From NCBI GenBank assembly GCA_963741505.1, contig CAVUIJ010000041.1, positions 186,001 through 250,000 on the forward strand: a stretch of 64,000 bases of DNA, read 5' to 3'. Shown piece by piece: positions 27,072-35,253 of the stretch. Origin of the DNA: JAKFWF01 sp963741505 (GTDB lineage Bacteria > Pseudomonadota > Alphaproteobacteria > Rhizobiales > Hyphomicrobiaceae). The notes below the pieces were generated by a model that worked only from the letters and a program-made list of their open reading frames with translations, did no database searches and was not told the DNA's origin. Each line of letters opens with the position of its first letter. The first letter of the stretch is position 1. Made by a program: the position numbers and the translations under genes.

Positions 27072-28070
27072 ATGCCCTTGTTCAATCGTCTTCTCATAGC
27101 CATGCTGGCCATGGGCATGATGACGAGCGCCGCCGGCGCCGAGACCAACGACATCCGCATCACCAAGCAGCCGGGACTGCTTTACCTGCCGATGATCCTG
27201 ATGGAGGCCGGCGGGCTGATCGAGAAGCACGCCAAGGCAGGCGGCCTCGGCGACATCAAGGTCGCCTGGATAACCTTCAACAGCGGCGGGGCTGCGACCG
27301 ACGCGCTGCTGTCCGGAAACGTCGATTTCGTCACCAGCGGCGCCTCGAACATGCTGCTGCTGTGGGACAGGACCAAGGGCCAGGTCAAGGGCGTGGCGGC
27401 GTGCGGCGGCATGCCGATGTACCTCGTCACCAAGAATCCGGCGATCAAGTCGCTGAAGGACTTCACGGCGAAGGACAAGATCGCGGTGCCGACCATCAAG
27501 GTGTCGTCGCAGGCGACGATCCTGCACATGGCGGCCGAGAAGGAGTTCGGCGAGGGCCAGCACGGCAAGCTCGACAGCATCACCCTGCAGCTCGGCCATC
27601 CCGACGCGACGCTTGCCGTGCTGTCGCCGATCAGCGAGATCAACAGTCACTTCTCGCTGCCGCCGTTCCAGAACATCGCCTTGAAGGACGCCAGCGTGCA
27701 CAAGGTGCTGAACTCGTTCGACGTGTTCGGCGGACCGCTCAACAACGCCATCGTGTTCTCGACCGCGAAGTTCCACGACGCCAATCCGAAGACCATAGCG
27801 GCACTGATGGCGGCGATGGACGAAGCGATGAAGATGATCAGGGCCGAGCCCAAGAAGGCGATCGAGATCTACCTCGGTCAGGTCAAGGAAAAGCTCACGG
27901 CCGACGAACTGCTCGACCTGTTGAAGGAGCCGGGCGTCGTGTTCGACGTGGCGCCGTCCGGCATGACGAAGTTCGCCGCCTTCATGGCCAAGGTCGGCAC
28001 TCTCAAGACCGCGCCGGCCGGCTGGAAGGACTTCTTCTTCGCCGAGGCGCACGGGCTGGCTGGCAACTGA
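27072..28070 (+). CDS. ABC transporter substrate-binding protein, NitT/TauT type
   Basis: 332-residue periplasmic binding protein with signal peptide LLIAMLAMGMMTSAAGAET. The mature part begins with NDIRITKQPGLLYLPMILMEAGGLIEKHAK, which follows the SsuA/TauA/ThiY pattern, and FNSGGAATDALLSGNVDFVTSGASNMLLLW forms the ligand cleft. No permease or ATPase gene is adjacent, so it is an orphan in this window. Its divergent neighbour is a hydantoinase; uptake of a pyrimidine- or hydantoin-like compound is possible but unproven. Confidence 0.87.
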   Translation: MPLFNRLLIAMLAMGMMTSAAGAETNDIRITKQPGLLYLPMILMEAGGLIEKHAKAGGLGDIKVAWITFNSGGAATDALLSGNVDFVTSGASNMLLLWDRTKGQVKGVAACGGMPMYLVTKNPAIKSLKDFTAKDKIAVPTIKVSSQATILHMAAEKEFGEGQHGKLDSITLQLGHPDATLAVLSPISEINSHFSLPPFQNIALKDASVHKVLNSFDVFGGPLNNAIVFSTAKFHDANPKTIAALMAAMDEAMKMIRAEPKKAIEIYLGQVKEKLTADELLDLLKEPGVVFDVAPSGMTKFAAFMAKVGTLKTAPAGWKDFFFAEAHGLAGN

Positions 28071-28275
28071 AAGGCCGGCCCCGTTCGAATTGCAGGCAAT
28101 GCGCGGTCGAGGATCGATTTCCCGCAAATGGTGATGCGGAATGTCCTCACGTTGCTGAAGGTGGTTGCGTCGGCGCGGCGTCGGCCGCAGGCGTCTCAAG
28201 TCCGTTAAATCGGCCGAGCCGTTGCGCCAATACAGCGCCTCCACCGAATTTGGGGACCTAGGCCAAGCCGCAAGG

Positions 28276-28305
28276 TTGACTCTCGCCGAATGGCTCTAGT
28301 TAGAT
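28276..28305 (+). promoter_or_regulatory. Possible sigma-70-type promoter for the lipoprotein gene
   Basis: TTGACT at 28276-28281 is followed after an 18-bp spacer by TTAGAT at 28300-28305. This is the only promoter-like pair I see in the 355-bp gap 28071-28425, which otherwise shows no gene or repeat. Confidence 0.3.
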
Positions 28306-28425
28306 GCTACGACTACCGACTCAGGCGGCCGCGGGGCCCGGCCTTGCGTGGTGATCACGGAAGCGGGCGCGCGCGATGCGTTTGGGGGCACCTCCCCATG
28401 CTTCGTGAAGTTCAAGGGGGGCGAC

Positions 28426-28821
28426 ATGAAGTGCAACGGCAGAGTTCTCATCACACTCGCGTTGGGGTTGGTTGCAGCAGGCTGCGCGAGCAGTGGCAAC
28501 GACAGCATCGCGGACGCTACCAGCTCGACCGTTTCCGCGCAGATCGTCAAGGGCAAGACGACGCAGAGCGAGGTTCGCAAGTATTATGGCGACCCGATCA
28601 AGACGTCCTTCACCAGTAACGGCAATGAATCCTGGGAATACGAATTCTCGCGAATGCAATCGAAAGTCACGAACTTCATCCCCTACGTCAACCTGGTGCA
28701 CAGTGGTGCTGAAGGGGACAAGAAGTCGCTCGTCGTGTTCTTCGACAAGCAGAAGATCGTTCAGGATTACACCATGAGCACGTCTCGAATTGAGACGAGC
28801 CAAGGCCTCATCACGCGCTGA
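28426..28821 (+). CDS. Outer-membrane lipoprotein, SmpA/OmlA (BamE)-like
   Basis: 131 residues. The lipoprotein signal LITLALGLVAAGCASSG has the lipobox cysteine at about residue 20. The mature domain has VKGKTTQSEVRKYYGDPIKTSFTSNGNESWEYEFSR, the 'K-G-x-T-x-x-E-V-x-x-x-x-G-x-P' pattern of SmpA/OmlA proteins, and LVVFFDKQKIVQDYTMSTS. I chose ATG 28426 because AAGGGGGG lies 8 bases upstream; the longer frame disrupts the signal peptide. Family members join the BAM complex or act as small envelope-stability factors; this one is a short relative and probably not BamE itself. Confidence 0.82.
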   Translation: MKCNGRVLITLALGLVAAGCASSGNDSIADATSSTVSAQIVKGKTTQSEVRKYYGDPIKTSFTSNGNESWEYEFSRMQSKVTNFIPYVNLVHSGAEGDKKSLVVFFDKQKIVQDYTMSTSRIETSQGLITR

Positions 28822-28882
28822 CGGCGGTCGGTCTGCGGCTAATCGATAGCGGGGGCAGGCGCGGAGCCCGAGCAAGGCAGCG

Positions 28883-29602
28883 TTATCGGCGGAATCGAAT
28901 GTCGAGCCCTTGCGCATGCCAGGCAGCCTCGATCGCGTCGAGATCGGCGTTGCCGGATGGATTGGCTTTGGTCGGCAGCCAATCGCGGCGTGATCGCCAA
29001 TGGGAGCGCCACAGGCCGACCAGTCGACGCAACTCGACCAGTGGCGCCTCGTGATCGTCCACCCTGAGATCGAGATCGGCAAAGTCCTCGCTGGTCGTCA
29101 TCATCATCGCTGCTGATTGGCGGCCGCGACGATCGCCGCCTGCCGCCTCGCCGGCATCGAGTGCCGCCAGCAGGCGTTCGGGCAGGTCGAGCGCCGTGCC
29201 GGCGGCAAACGCCGCCAGAGTGTCGCCGACGACGCTGGCGCCCGACAGCATGTTGCCCGCGACCGAAACGCCAGGGGCGGCGCGGTCGCCGCACCATTCG
29301 ACGCAATGCTTGCCGGTCCAGCAGGCGGTGCGGCCCTTGGCGTCGACGGCATGAACCTGACGCAGTTCGCGCCCGCCGTCGGGGCCGAGCGCCGCTGCAA
29401 TGGCGGCGTCAGGGGCAAGTCCGCGCGCCAAGCCGTCGAGCACGGCCGGCCCCAGATAGCGGTTCGTCATCGATTGGGTCGAGACCGCGCCGACGCCGGC
29501 GCGCACGAACGGGCAACTGGCACCGACCGCGAACGCGCGCGTCGTAACGGCGACGGCAAATGCACCGCTGGCTGGATCGTGTGCAACAATCGACCAGGTC
29601 AT
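28883..29602 (-). CDS. DUF1028 family protein (Ntn-hydrolase-like)
   Basis: 239 residues. The N-terminus MTWSIVAHDPASGAFAVAVTTRAFAVGASCPFVRAGVGAVSTQS is the DUF1028 signature; the family has an Ntn-hydrolase-like fold. GVSVAGNMLSGASVVGDTLAAF and the C-terminal DLRVDDHEAPLVELRRLVGLW are also family blocks, the latter resembling a small peptidoglycan-binding-like tail. Function is not established. It starts 27 bp downstream of metW on the same strand and may ride in the metXW transcript. Confidence 0.85.
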   Translation of the reverse strand: MTWSIVAHDPASGAFAVAVTTRAFAVGASCPFVRAGVGAVSTQSMTNRYLGPAVLDGLARGLAPDAAIAAALGPDGGRELRQVHAVDAKGRTACWTGKHCVEWCGDRAAPGVSVAGNMLSGASVVGDTLAAFAAGTALDLPERLLAALDAGEAAGGDRRGRQSAAMMMTTSEDFADLDLRVDDHEAPLVELRRLVGLWRSHWRSRRDWLPTKANPSGNADLDAIEAAWHAQGLDIRFRR

Positions 29603-29629
29603 GTCGCAAACTCCTGCTTGCCTGCCGCC

Positions 29630-30292
29630 TCAATACCTGCCGCCCCCGCCCCTTCTCATCAAAAACACCGCCTTCTCGCCGAACAAATTCTGCAAACTCA
29701 GCGGCGAGCGCTGCGACAGCTGCCGGCCGGACCAGTTGAATACCACCGAGCGCTCGACCTTGGCGTCGACCGCCTTGCACAGATCGGCGAAGTCCTTGAT
29801 CGTGCACAGATGGGCGTTCGGCGTATCGTACCACTGGTCGGGCAGGTTCGAGGTGCGTGGCATGCGGCCGGTCAGCATCAGCTTGCTGCGCACCTCCCAG
29901 TGGCCGAAGTTCGGAAACGACACGATGGCGCGACGGCCGATGCGCAGCAGGTTCTCGAGCACCCGCTTCGGCTGCAGCGTCGCCTGGATGGTGAGGCTCA
30001 GGATGGCATAGTCGAAGGCATCGTCGGGATAGTCGTCAAGGTCGACGTCGGCATTGCCCTGGATCACCGACAGGCCGCGGGTGACGCAGGCGTTGACCCG
30101 CTCGCGGGCAATCTCCATGCCGCGGCCGTCGACCGCCTTGGTGTCGACCAGCAACTGCAACAGCGCGCCGTCGCCACAGCCGACATCGAGCACGCGGGCG
30201 TTGGGCGTCACCATGTCGGCAATCAGCAGGTGGTCGACGCGGGCCGATGTGGCGGTCCTTGTGGGTTTCACCGTGGCGTCCAAGTCAGCCAC
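29630..30292 (-). CDS. metW: Methionine biosynthesis protein MetW
   Basis: 220-residue SAM-dependent methyltransferase-like protein with ARVLDVGCGDGALLQLLVD near residue 35 and the family blocks GRGMEIARERVNACVTRGLSVIQGNADVDL and NAHLCTIKDFADLC. The start is GTG at 30290-30292 and overlaps the end of metX by 8 bp, which implies coupling. MetW is required with MetX for homoserine acetylation in several proteobacteria. The pair lies behind a SAM-II riboswitch. Confidence 0.94.
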   Translation of the reverse strand: MADLDATVKPTRTATSARVDHLLIADMVTPNARVLDVGCGDGALLQLLVDTKAVDGRGMEIARERVNACVTRGLSVIQGNADVDLDDYPDDAFDYAILSLTIQATLQPKRVLENLLRIGRRAIVSFPNFGHWEVRSKLMLTGRMPRTSNLPDQWYDTPNAHLCTIKDFADLCKAVDAKVERSVVFNWSGRQLSQRSPLSLQNLFGEKAVFLMRRGGGGRY

Positions 30293-31472
30293 CTCGCCGT
30301 TCGTCGACGATGCCGAGTTTCAAAGCCGCGGCATTGAGGAAGCCGCGGACGCAATCGAACAGCTCGGGCTCTTCCAGCAGGAAGGCATCGTGGCCCTTGT
30401 CGCTTTCGATCTCGACGAACGACACGTTGGCTGCGACCGCATTCAGTGCCTGGACGATCTCCTTCAATTCAGGCGTCGGATAGAGCCAGTCCGAGGTGAA
30501 GGAGACGACGCAGAAGCGGGTTTGGGTGCCGCGGAAGGCGTTGGCCAGCACATCGCCGTGCTCGGCGGCGAGGTCGAAGTAGTCCATCGCCCGGGTGATG
30601 TAGAGGTAGCTGTTGGCGTCGAACCGGTCGACGAAGCTCGAGCCCTGGTGGCGCAGGTAGCTCTCGACCTGGAAGTCGGCGTTGAACGAGAACGAGCGTT
30701 CGGAGCGGTTCTGCAGGTTGCGGCCGAATTTCAGCTGCAGCGCCTTTTCCGACAGGTAGGTGATGTGCGCCGCCATGCGCGCAACCGCGAGGCCCCGTTT
30801 TGGCACGATGCCCGTCTCAGCATAGGCACCCTTCGACCAGTCGGGATCGGCCATCACCGCCTGGCGGCCGACCTCGTGGAAGGCGATGTTCTGCGACGAG
30901 TGCCAAGCAGCCGTTGCGATCGGGATCGCGGTCGCGACGCGGTCCTTGTGCCGCGCCGCCCATTCCAGCACCTGCATGCCACCCATCGAGCCGCCGACCA
31001 CCGAAAACAACTGTCGGATGCCGAGGCTGTCGATCAGCGCCACCTGGGCATCGACCATGTCGCCGATGGTGATGACGGGGAAATCGAGACCCCAAACCTT
31101 GCCCGTCGCCGGGTTGATCGACGACGGCCCGGTCGAGCCGAGGCAACCGCCAAGGATGTTCGAGCAGATGACGAAGAAGCGGTCGGTGTCGATCGGCCGG
31201 CCGGGCCCGACCAGCGTCTCCCACCAGCCGGGCTTACCGGTGATCGGGTGAATATTGGCGACATGCTGGTCGCCGGTCAGGGCGTGGCAGATCAAAATCG
31301 CGTTCGACTTGTCGGCGTTGAGGCGGCCGTAGGTCTGATAGGCGATGGTGTACGGCGACAGCGCCTGGCCGCAGTCGAGCTGCAGCGCTTCGGTGGCGTG
31401 GAACAGACGCGAGGCGTATGCCCGCGGTGGCGCCGCGCCCGCTTCTGCGGTGATCGTGTCGAGGCTTGCCAT
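30285..31472 (-). CDS. metX: Homoserine O-acetyltransferase MetX
   Basis: Alpha/beta-hydrolase-fold acyltransferase that activates homoserine in methionine synthesis; 395 residues. The catalytic serine is in VVGGSMGGMQVLEW (about residue 165), the aspartate in SFTSDWLYPTPELKE (about 325) and the histidine in ESDKGHDAFLLEE (about 358). AYQTYGRLNADKSNAILICHALTGD is typical. The start ATG at 31472 (MASLDTITAEAG) is chosen because the longer frame would run through the riboswitch. First gene of a metX-metW(-DUF1028) unit under SAM-II control. Confidence 0.95.
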   Translation of the reverse strand: MASLDTITAEAGAAPPRAYASRLFHATEALQLDCGQALSPYTIAYQTYGRLNADKSNAILICHALTGDQHVANIHPITGKPGWWETLVGPGRPIDTDRFFVICSNILGGCLGSTGPSSINPATGKVWGLDFPVITIGDMVDAQVALIDSLGIRQLFSVVGGSMGGMQVLEWAARHKDRVATAIPIATAAWHSSQNIAFHEVGRQAVMADPDWSKGAYAETGIVPKRGLAVARMAAHITYLSEKALQLKFGRNLQNRSERSFSFNADFQVESYLRHQGSSFVDRFDANSYLYITRAMDYFDLAAEHGDVLANAFRGTQTRFCVVSFTSDWLYPTPELKEIVQALNAVAANVSFVEIESDKGHDAFLLEEPELFDCVRGFLNAAALKLGIVDERRGG

Positions 31473-31532
31473 CCGCGCGCACTCCCGATTGAGTTTCGCT
31501 CGATGGGGCCTAAGCGCTGCGTTTGACGGCGG

Positions 31533-31595
31533 TGCTCGACCCTTTAGCGAGTTGTTTAACGTGGCTGCAAGCCGGCCGGCCAAATCACCACGGTG
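31533..31595 (-). promoter_or_regulatory. SAM-II riboswitch upstream of metX
   Basis: Read on the minus strand, the leader contains the SAM-II core: GGTGATTTGGCCGG, then CTTGCAGCCACGTTAAAC, then AACTCGCTAAAGGGTC. These match the H-type pseudoknot consensus first described as the metA motif in alphaproteobacteria. The element ends about 60 bases before the metX start. In the known class, S-adenosylmethionine binding sequesters the downstream ribosome-binding region and lowers translation. The position directly before metX agrees with that role. Confidence 0.93.
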
Positions 31596-31767
31596 TCCCA
31601 GCAGTCAGATAGCGAATGCGGGGCGGTCGCGTCAACTGCTGGTGGTGCGCCGCGACCTGGCAATCTGCAATTGACACTTGGCATCGACGTCTGATCAACG
31701 CCGGCACCTTGCCTAAGACCGCGTTAACACGCCGCTTGCGGGTCGCCGGTCACAGTTCGTCGCCCGC

Positions 31768-32283
31768 TTACACCAGCCAGGCGAAGCCCTGCTCGCGGCA
31801 GGCGCGGCTGAGCATCCGGCTGTCACGGTCCTGCCAGCGGCCGCTGCTCGCCTCGCCGAGCGCCGGCTCGGCCTTGCGCCGCGATGCTGGCGGCGGCGTT
31901 GCGCCGAGCAGCGGATCGTCGGCGGCAAGCGTCACGTCGAAGGCGATGCCGGCGCGCATGCCGAGGCGCCAACGCACCCGGCCAAAGAGGATGCGGCCGC
32001 AGGCCAGTTCCAGCGCCATGGCTTCGCCGCGCACCAGATCGTCGTCGCCGACGAGGCTGGCGCCGTGCCGGGAGAGATGGCGGATGAGCGTCGGACTGCG
32101 CCCTCCAGCGCGCAGCAGTCCGGCCGGCGTGCGCACCACGGTGCGTTGCCAGAACTGCATGCGCCTGATCTTGTCGCCAGCCGTCGGCGGCGGCTCCGAT
32201 GCCGGTACGCGCGTCGCGTTGGCTGCGGCCTTCGGCAGCGCCGAAGGTGCGGTCTTCAAGACGTGACGAACCGTGCCTGCCAT
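31768..32283 (-). CDS. PilZ-domain protein
   Basis: 171 residues. After about 40 variable residues a PilZ-like barrel follows: RTPAGLLRAGGRSPTLIRHLSRHGASLVGDDDLVRGEAMALELACGRILFGRVRWRLGMRAGIAFD. The second-site D/N-x-S-x-x-G motif of c-di-GMP binders appears only as LSRHGAS, so nucleotide binding is uncertain. A region with AADDPLLGA is common in rhizobial PilZ proteins. Start ATG 32283 is preferred over an upstream in-frame codon at 32385. Divergent from nothing; upstream lies the candidate structured RNA. Confidence 0.7.
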   Translation of the reverse strand: MAGTVRHVLKTAPSALPKAAANATRVPASEPPPTAGDKIRRMQFWQRTVVRTPAGLLRAGGRSPTLIRHLSRHGASLVGDDDLVRGEAMALELACGRILFGRVRWRLGMRAGIAFDVTLAADDPLLGATPPPASRRKAEPALGEASSGRWQDRDSRMLSRACREQGFAWLV

Positions 32284-32462
32284 GTTCCGATTCCCGATGA
32301 AGTGCGCACGTGTTGTGACGGTCAGGATGACGCAAGGGAGTGATTGTTTCGACTTCGGGCTGCAACCTAAGGTAGAGTATAGCAATTAATCAACGGTAAA
32401 GCCGCGGGCTCGCTCAGCGGTCGCGGGCCTTGTCCGCGCCCTGACTTATCCACGCTTTGCCG

Positions 32463-32898
32463 CCCCGTGCGATACTGCTCCTGGTCTGACACCACTGCCC
32501 GGGAGCGTAGACGTGTGCTGGCGGCTACGTGGTGTCGAACACGGGGGAACTCCGCAAGGGGCGCCCACGTGCCCAGCCGGGCCCACTCGGCTGGGACGAG
32601 CGATGATGCGGCTGGGCCTAAGCTCCGCAGTGTCAGGCTGCGTTCAGGGATTACGTACCCTGATCTGTTCCGCTTCGGATGGGCGGGACGTGTCGCAGAC
32701 AACGTGTCATCGCAGCGGGACGCGGCTTTCCAAGTTCGGGCAACCGGACGAGGGGCCGGGCGCCGGGGCTCGAAATCCCGGCGAGGCGACGAGCCCATCC
32801 CCAAACCAAACAAGGCGGCTTGTCGCCGTCCCGCTGTCCCGGGTTTCCGCCCGGATCGAAAAGACCCGCATACCCCGGAGCGCTGCGCGCTGCCGGGG
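32463..32898. ncRNA. Candidate large structured RNA, family not identified
   Basis: This 690-bp gap (32284-32976) holds no convincing gene but is dense in pairing. CCCCGTG 32463-32469 pairs with CACGGGG 32541-32547 and encloses GACACCAC 32488-32495 / GTGGTGTC 32530-32537, itself stacked on GTAG 32507-32510 / CTAC 32526-32529. CCCAGCCG 32573-32580 pairs with CGGCTGGG 32589-32596. CAGCGGGACG 32713-32722 pairs with CGTCCCGCTG 32827-32836. A hairpin CCCCGGAGCGC / GCGCTGCCGGGG closes 32873-32898. The length resembles RNase P RNA or permuted tmRNA, but I cannot find their conserved core strings (for example GAGGAAAGTCC, or an AND-type tag). Strand undetermined. Confidence 0.45.
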
Positions 32899-32976
32899 CA
32901 AGAGTGTTGAATGCGCGCACCTTATCGAGTGCGATGCGCGGAGTCGCTATTGCACCGCCAAGAGACGCCAATCGTC

Positions 32977-34350
32977 TCAACTGCTCGGCGCGTCGAGCTT
33001 GCGCGTCAGGTTCTCGAATTCGCGGCGCAGCTCCTCGTTCTTGAAGATCTGCTCGAAGGTCGGCGCTTCGAGCTTTTGGATCGCCTCGAACGAGGTGGCG
33101 CTGTCGCGCATCAGGTTCCTGAGCTGGAAGCTCGCCTCGACGGTCTCGAACGTGTTGTCGGCGATGCGCAGGTCGTGGGCGGCGCGCTTGCGGGCAGCCG
33201 CGATCTGCTCGCGCTGCTGCAGCATGTAGCGGCGGTAGCCTTTGGCGGCTTCCTCGGCGAGCTTCTGGCTGTCGCGATTGGCTTCGAGCGCCTTCTTCTG
33301 GTCGGGCCGGTTCTCGGCGCGCAGCAATTCGGTGGTCTTCTTGCGGGCGGCGTCGACGTCTTTCGAAATGGCGTCGAGTTTTGGCAGGTAGTTGGTATCG
33401 ATCTTGGCGATCAGCGAATCCTGGGCATGCACCAGCATCGCGAACAGCGCCGCATGCATGGCGAAATACTTGCGCGCGGCACCGGTGTTGTCGCCGGACG
33501 CGGCCATCAGCTTGCCGAGCTGGGCGTCGACGAGCTTCGCCGAGTTGAACACCGCGACGAGGCGCACGAGATCGCCCGACAGCACGCTATCGAGCAGCAT
33601 GTCGATCTGCTCGGGCGCGAGCTGAATTCCGGACTTGGCCATCGCCGCCGCGATCTCGCCCTTGGCGGCCTTGATGTCGTCGCGGTTGAACTCGATCTTC
33701 TTTTTCGAGTCATCGATGTCCTTGGCCAAGCTGTCGACGGTGTCGGTGAGCACACCCGGCAGCATGCCATCCTTGGGCGCGGCGAGCTGCTTCTCGCGCA
33801 GCTTGACGATCCGCTCCTCGATGTCGCGGATCGACTTGCGCCGCTCCTCGACGCGCTTTTGCACGTCGACCACGGGAACGTCGGTGACGATGCCGAGCGC
33901 CGCATCGAGCAGGTCGCGGATCTTCTTTTCACGGTCTTCCTTGGTCTCGGTCCACAGCGGCGTGACCAGGAATTCGTCCTTCGACGGCAGCTTCTTGGCT
34001 TCGCCGCGGTTCTTGGCGGTGTCCTGCAGCACGGCATCGATCGCCGCCATCAGCTTCTTGGCCTGCTCGAAGGTCGCCTCGCCCTCGCGCGGGTCCTTCT
34101 CGACTGCGGGTTCCGTCGACGCTGCCGGCGCTGGCGCGGTCGGCGCGCGATTGGTGCTGCCGGTCGAGCGCGGCGCGCCCTGGGTCTGGGCGAGGAGCTG
34201 GTCGGCGGGCTTGCCGCGCGACAGCAGATCGCCGATGGCGTCGCGCTTCGAGGTCTGCGCCGTCGCGCCGAGCGATCCGGCGGCCAGGGCGAGTGCCGCA
34301 AGCGCCGTCGTGCCGATCAAGTACTGCATCCGCCCGCTGTTGGCTGTCAT
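32977..34350 (-). CDS. Periplasmic coiled-coil hypothetical protein
   Basis: 457 residues. An N-terminal hydrophobic segment (LIGTTALAALALAAGSLGATAQT) is a likely signal peptide. It is followed by a proline/alanine linker (NRAPTAPAPAASTEPAV), then about 300 highly charged helical residues with heptad-like patterns, such as VEERRKSIRDIEERIVKLREKQL and DAARKKTTELLRAENRPDQKKALEAN. The start ATG 34350 has GAGGAGG 8 bases upstream. I do not recognise a family; structure suggests an envelope scaffold or spacer. Neighbours give no functional clue. Confidence 0.75.
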   Translation of the reverse strand: MTANSGRMQYLIGTTALAALALAAGSLGATAQTSKRDAIGDLLSRGKPADQLLAQTQGAPRSTGSTNRAPTAPAPAASTEPAVEKDPREGEATFEQAKKLMAAIDAVLQDTAKNRGEAKKLPSKDEFLVTPLWTETKEDREKKIRDLLDAALGIVTDVPVVDVQKRVEERRKSIRDIEERIVKLREKQLAAPKDGMLPGVLTDTVDSLAKDIDDSKKKIEFNRDDIKAAKGEIAAAMAKSGIQLAPEQIDMLLDSVLSGDLVRLVAVFNSAKLVDAQLGKLMAASGDNTGAARKYFAMHAALFAMLVHAQDSLIAKIDTNYLPKLDAISKDVDAARKKTTELLRAENRPDQKKALEANRDSQKLAEEAAKGYRRYMLQQREQIAAARKRAAHDLRIADNTFETVEASFQLRNLMRDSATSFEAIQKLEAPTFEQIFKNEELRREFENLTRKLDAPSS

Positions 34351-34429
34351 GACTGGAGCCTCCTCGCCCACATCGTCCATGGACGGCGCAATTCCGGCAA
34401 CACGATGGTGGGCATAGCTTTTCCCCTGA

Positions 34430-35128
34430 TCAACTGTTGGTCCGCGCTGCCGCCTTGGCGATCAGTGCGGCAAGGTCGGCATTGATCCGCCGGGCGTCGG
34501 TGAGCACGATCGTGTGCGTCAATGTGGGTGCGGTGCCGGCGAGGCGCAAGCGTTTGAGATCGTCCTCGAACGGGTGCTCGCCGAGATCGATGGCCAGGCG
34601 CACGTCCTTGGCCGTGACCGCGATCGCGCCATAGACGGCAGGCGCCGCGAGGTCGACGTGGGTGTCATGGATGCAAATCCGCGTCGCCGGTACCGCCGTG
34701 CGGATTGCTCGCAGCAGCAACTCGGCGAGCGGCCGATAACCCTTGGCCTTGGTGAGGAATGCGGCCAGGGCCGGCGCGTCGTCGGTCGATGGCGGCGTGG
34801 GCAAAGCAGGAGGGGTGTTGGCGACGACCGGCGGCGGCTCGGCGACGGCGTTGGCGGCCGGCCGGGGCGCGGCCGCCGGTTCATCGGGTGCCGCCTTGAG
34901 CACCGGCCGGTCACCGTAGAGTGGTTTGCCGCCGTTATGGTGGATACGCTCAAGTCTCGATGCCTTGGCGAACGTCAGGCCCTGCCGGCGCAGCCAGTCG
35001 ATCATGTCGTTGCGATGCGCGAACGTCTGGCCGTCGATCAGCGCCATCCAATGCGCAAGGTTGCGCCCGGTATCGGCGGCGAGCCCGTCGATGAACTCCC
35101 GCTCCAGCTCGGCGTAGTCCCGGCTCAT
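34430..35128 (-). CDS. DUF4287/DUF5655 domain protein
   Basis: 232 residues. The N-terminal part (GLAADTGRNLAHWMALIDGQTFAHRNDMIDWLRRQGLTFAKASRL) has the DUF4287 pattern. A proline-rich linker (PPPVVANTPPALPTPPS) follows, then a DUF5655-like domain: YRPLAELLLRAIRTAVPATRICIHDTHVDLAAPAVYGAIAVTAKDVRLAIDLG and HTIVLTDARRINADLAALIAKA. Both domains occur together in many proteobacterial proteins of unknown function. No catalytic motif is visible. It lies divergent to the isovaleryl-CoA dehydrogenase gene. Confidence 0.72.
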   Translation of the reverse strand: MSRDYAELEREFIDGLAADTGRNLAHWMALIDGQTFAHRNDMIDWLRRQGLTFAKASRLERIHHNGGKPLYGDRPVLKAAPDEPAAAPRPAANAVAEPPPVVANTPPALPTPPSTDDAPALAAFLTKAKGYRPLAELLLRAIRTAVPATRICIHDTHVDLAAPAVYGAIAVTAKDVRLAIDLGEHPFEDDLKRLRLAGTAPTLTHTIVLTDARRINADLAALIAKAAARTNS

Positions 35129-35253
35129 CCTGCAGTCGATCCCTGTACCCTGTGCCGCTGGCTTGGAGTAGACTTTATATACGAGCGTCGCGCGCCAGAT
35201 AGAAGAACGCGCAGCTCCGCATCAGCCACCCGTATCATTTGCCGAGGCCACCC

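Noticed and set aside
30054..31526. 490-residue plus-strand frame
   Set aside because: Antisense to metX and metW and across the riboswitch; composition typical of a high-GC shadow frame.
32463..32910. Protein-coding frames and RNase P / tmRNA identity for the structured gap
   Set aside because: The frames give Arg/Pro/Ser-rich products without families. I searched by eye for RNase P core strings and a tmRNA tag or CCA-ended acceptor on both strands and could not place them, so I left the class open.
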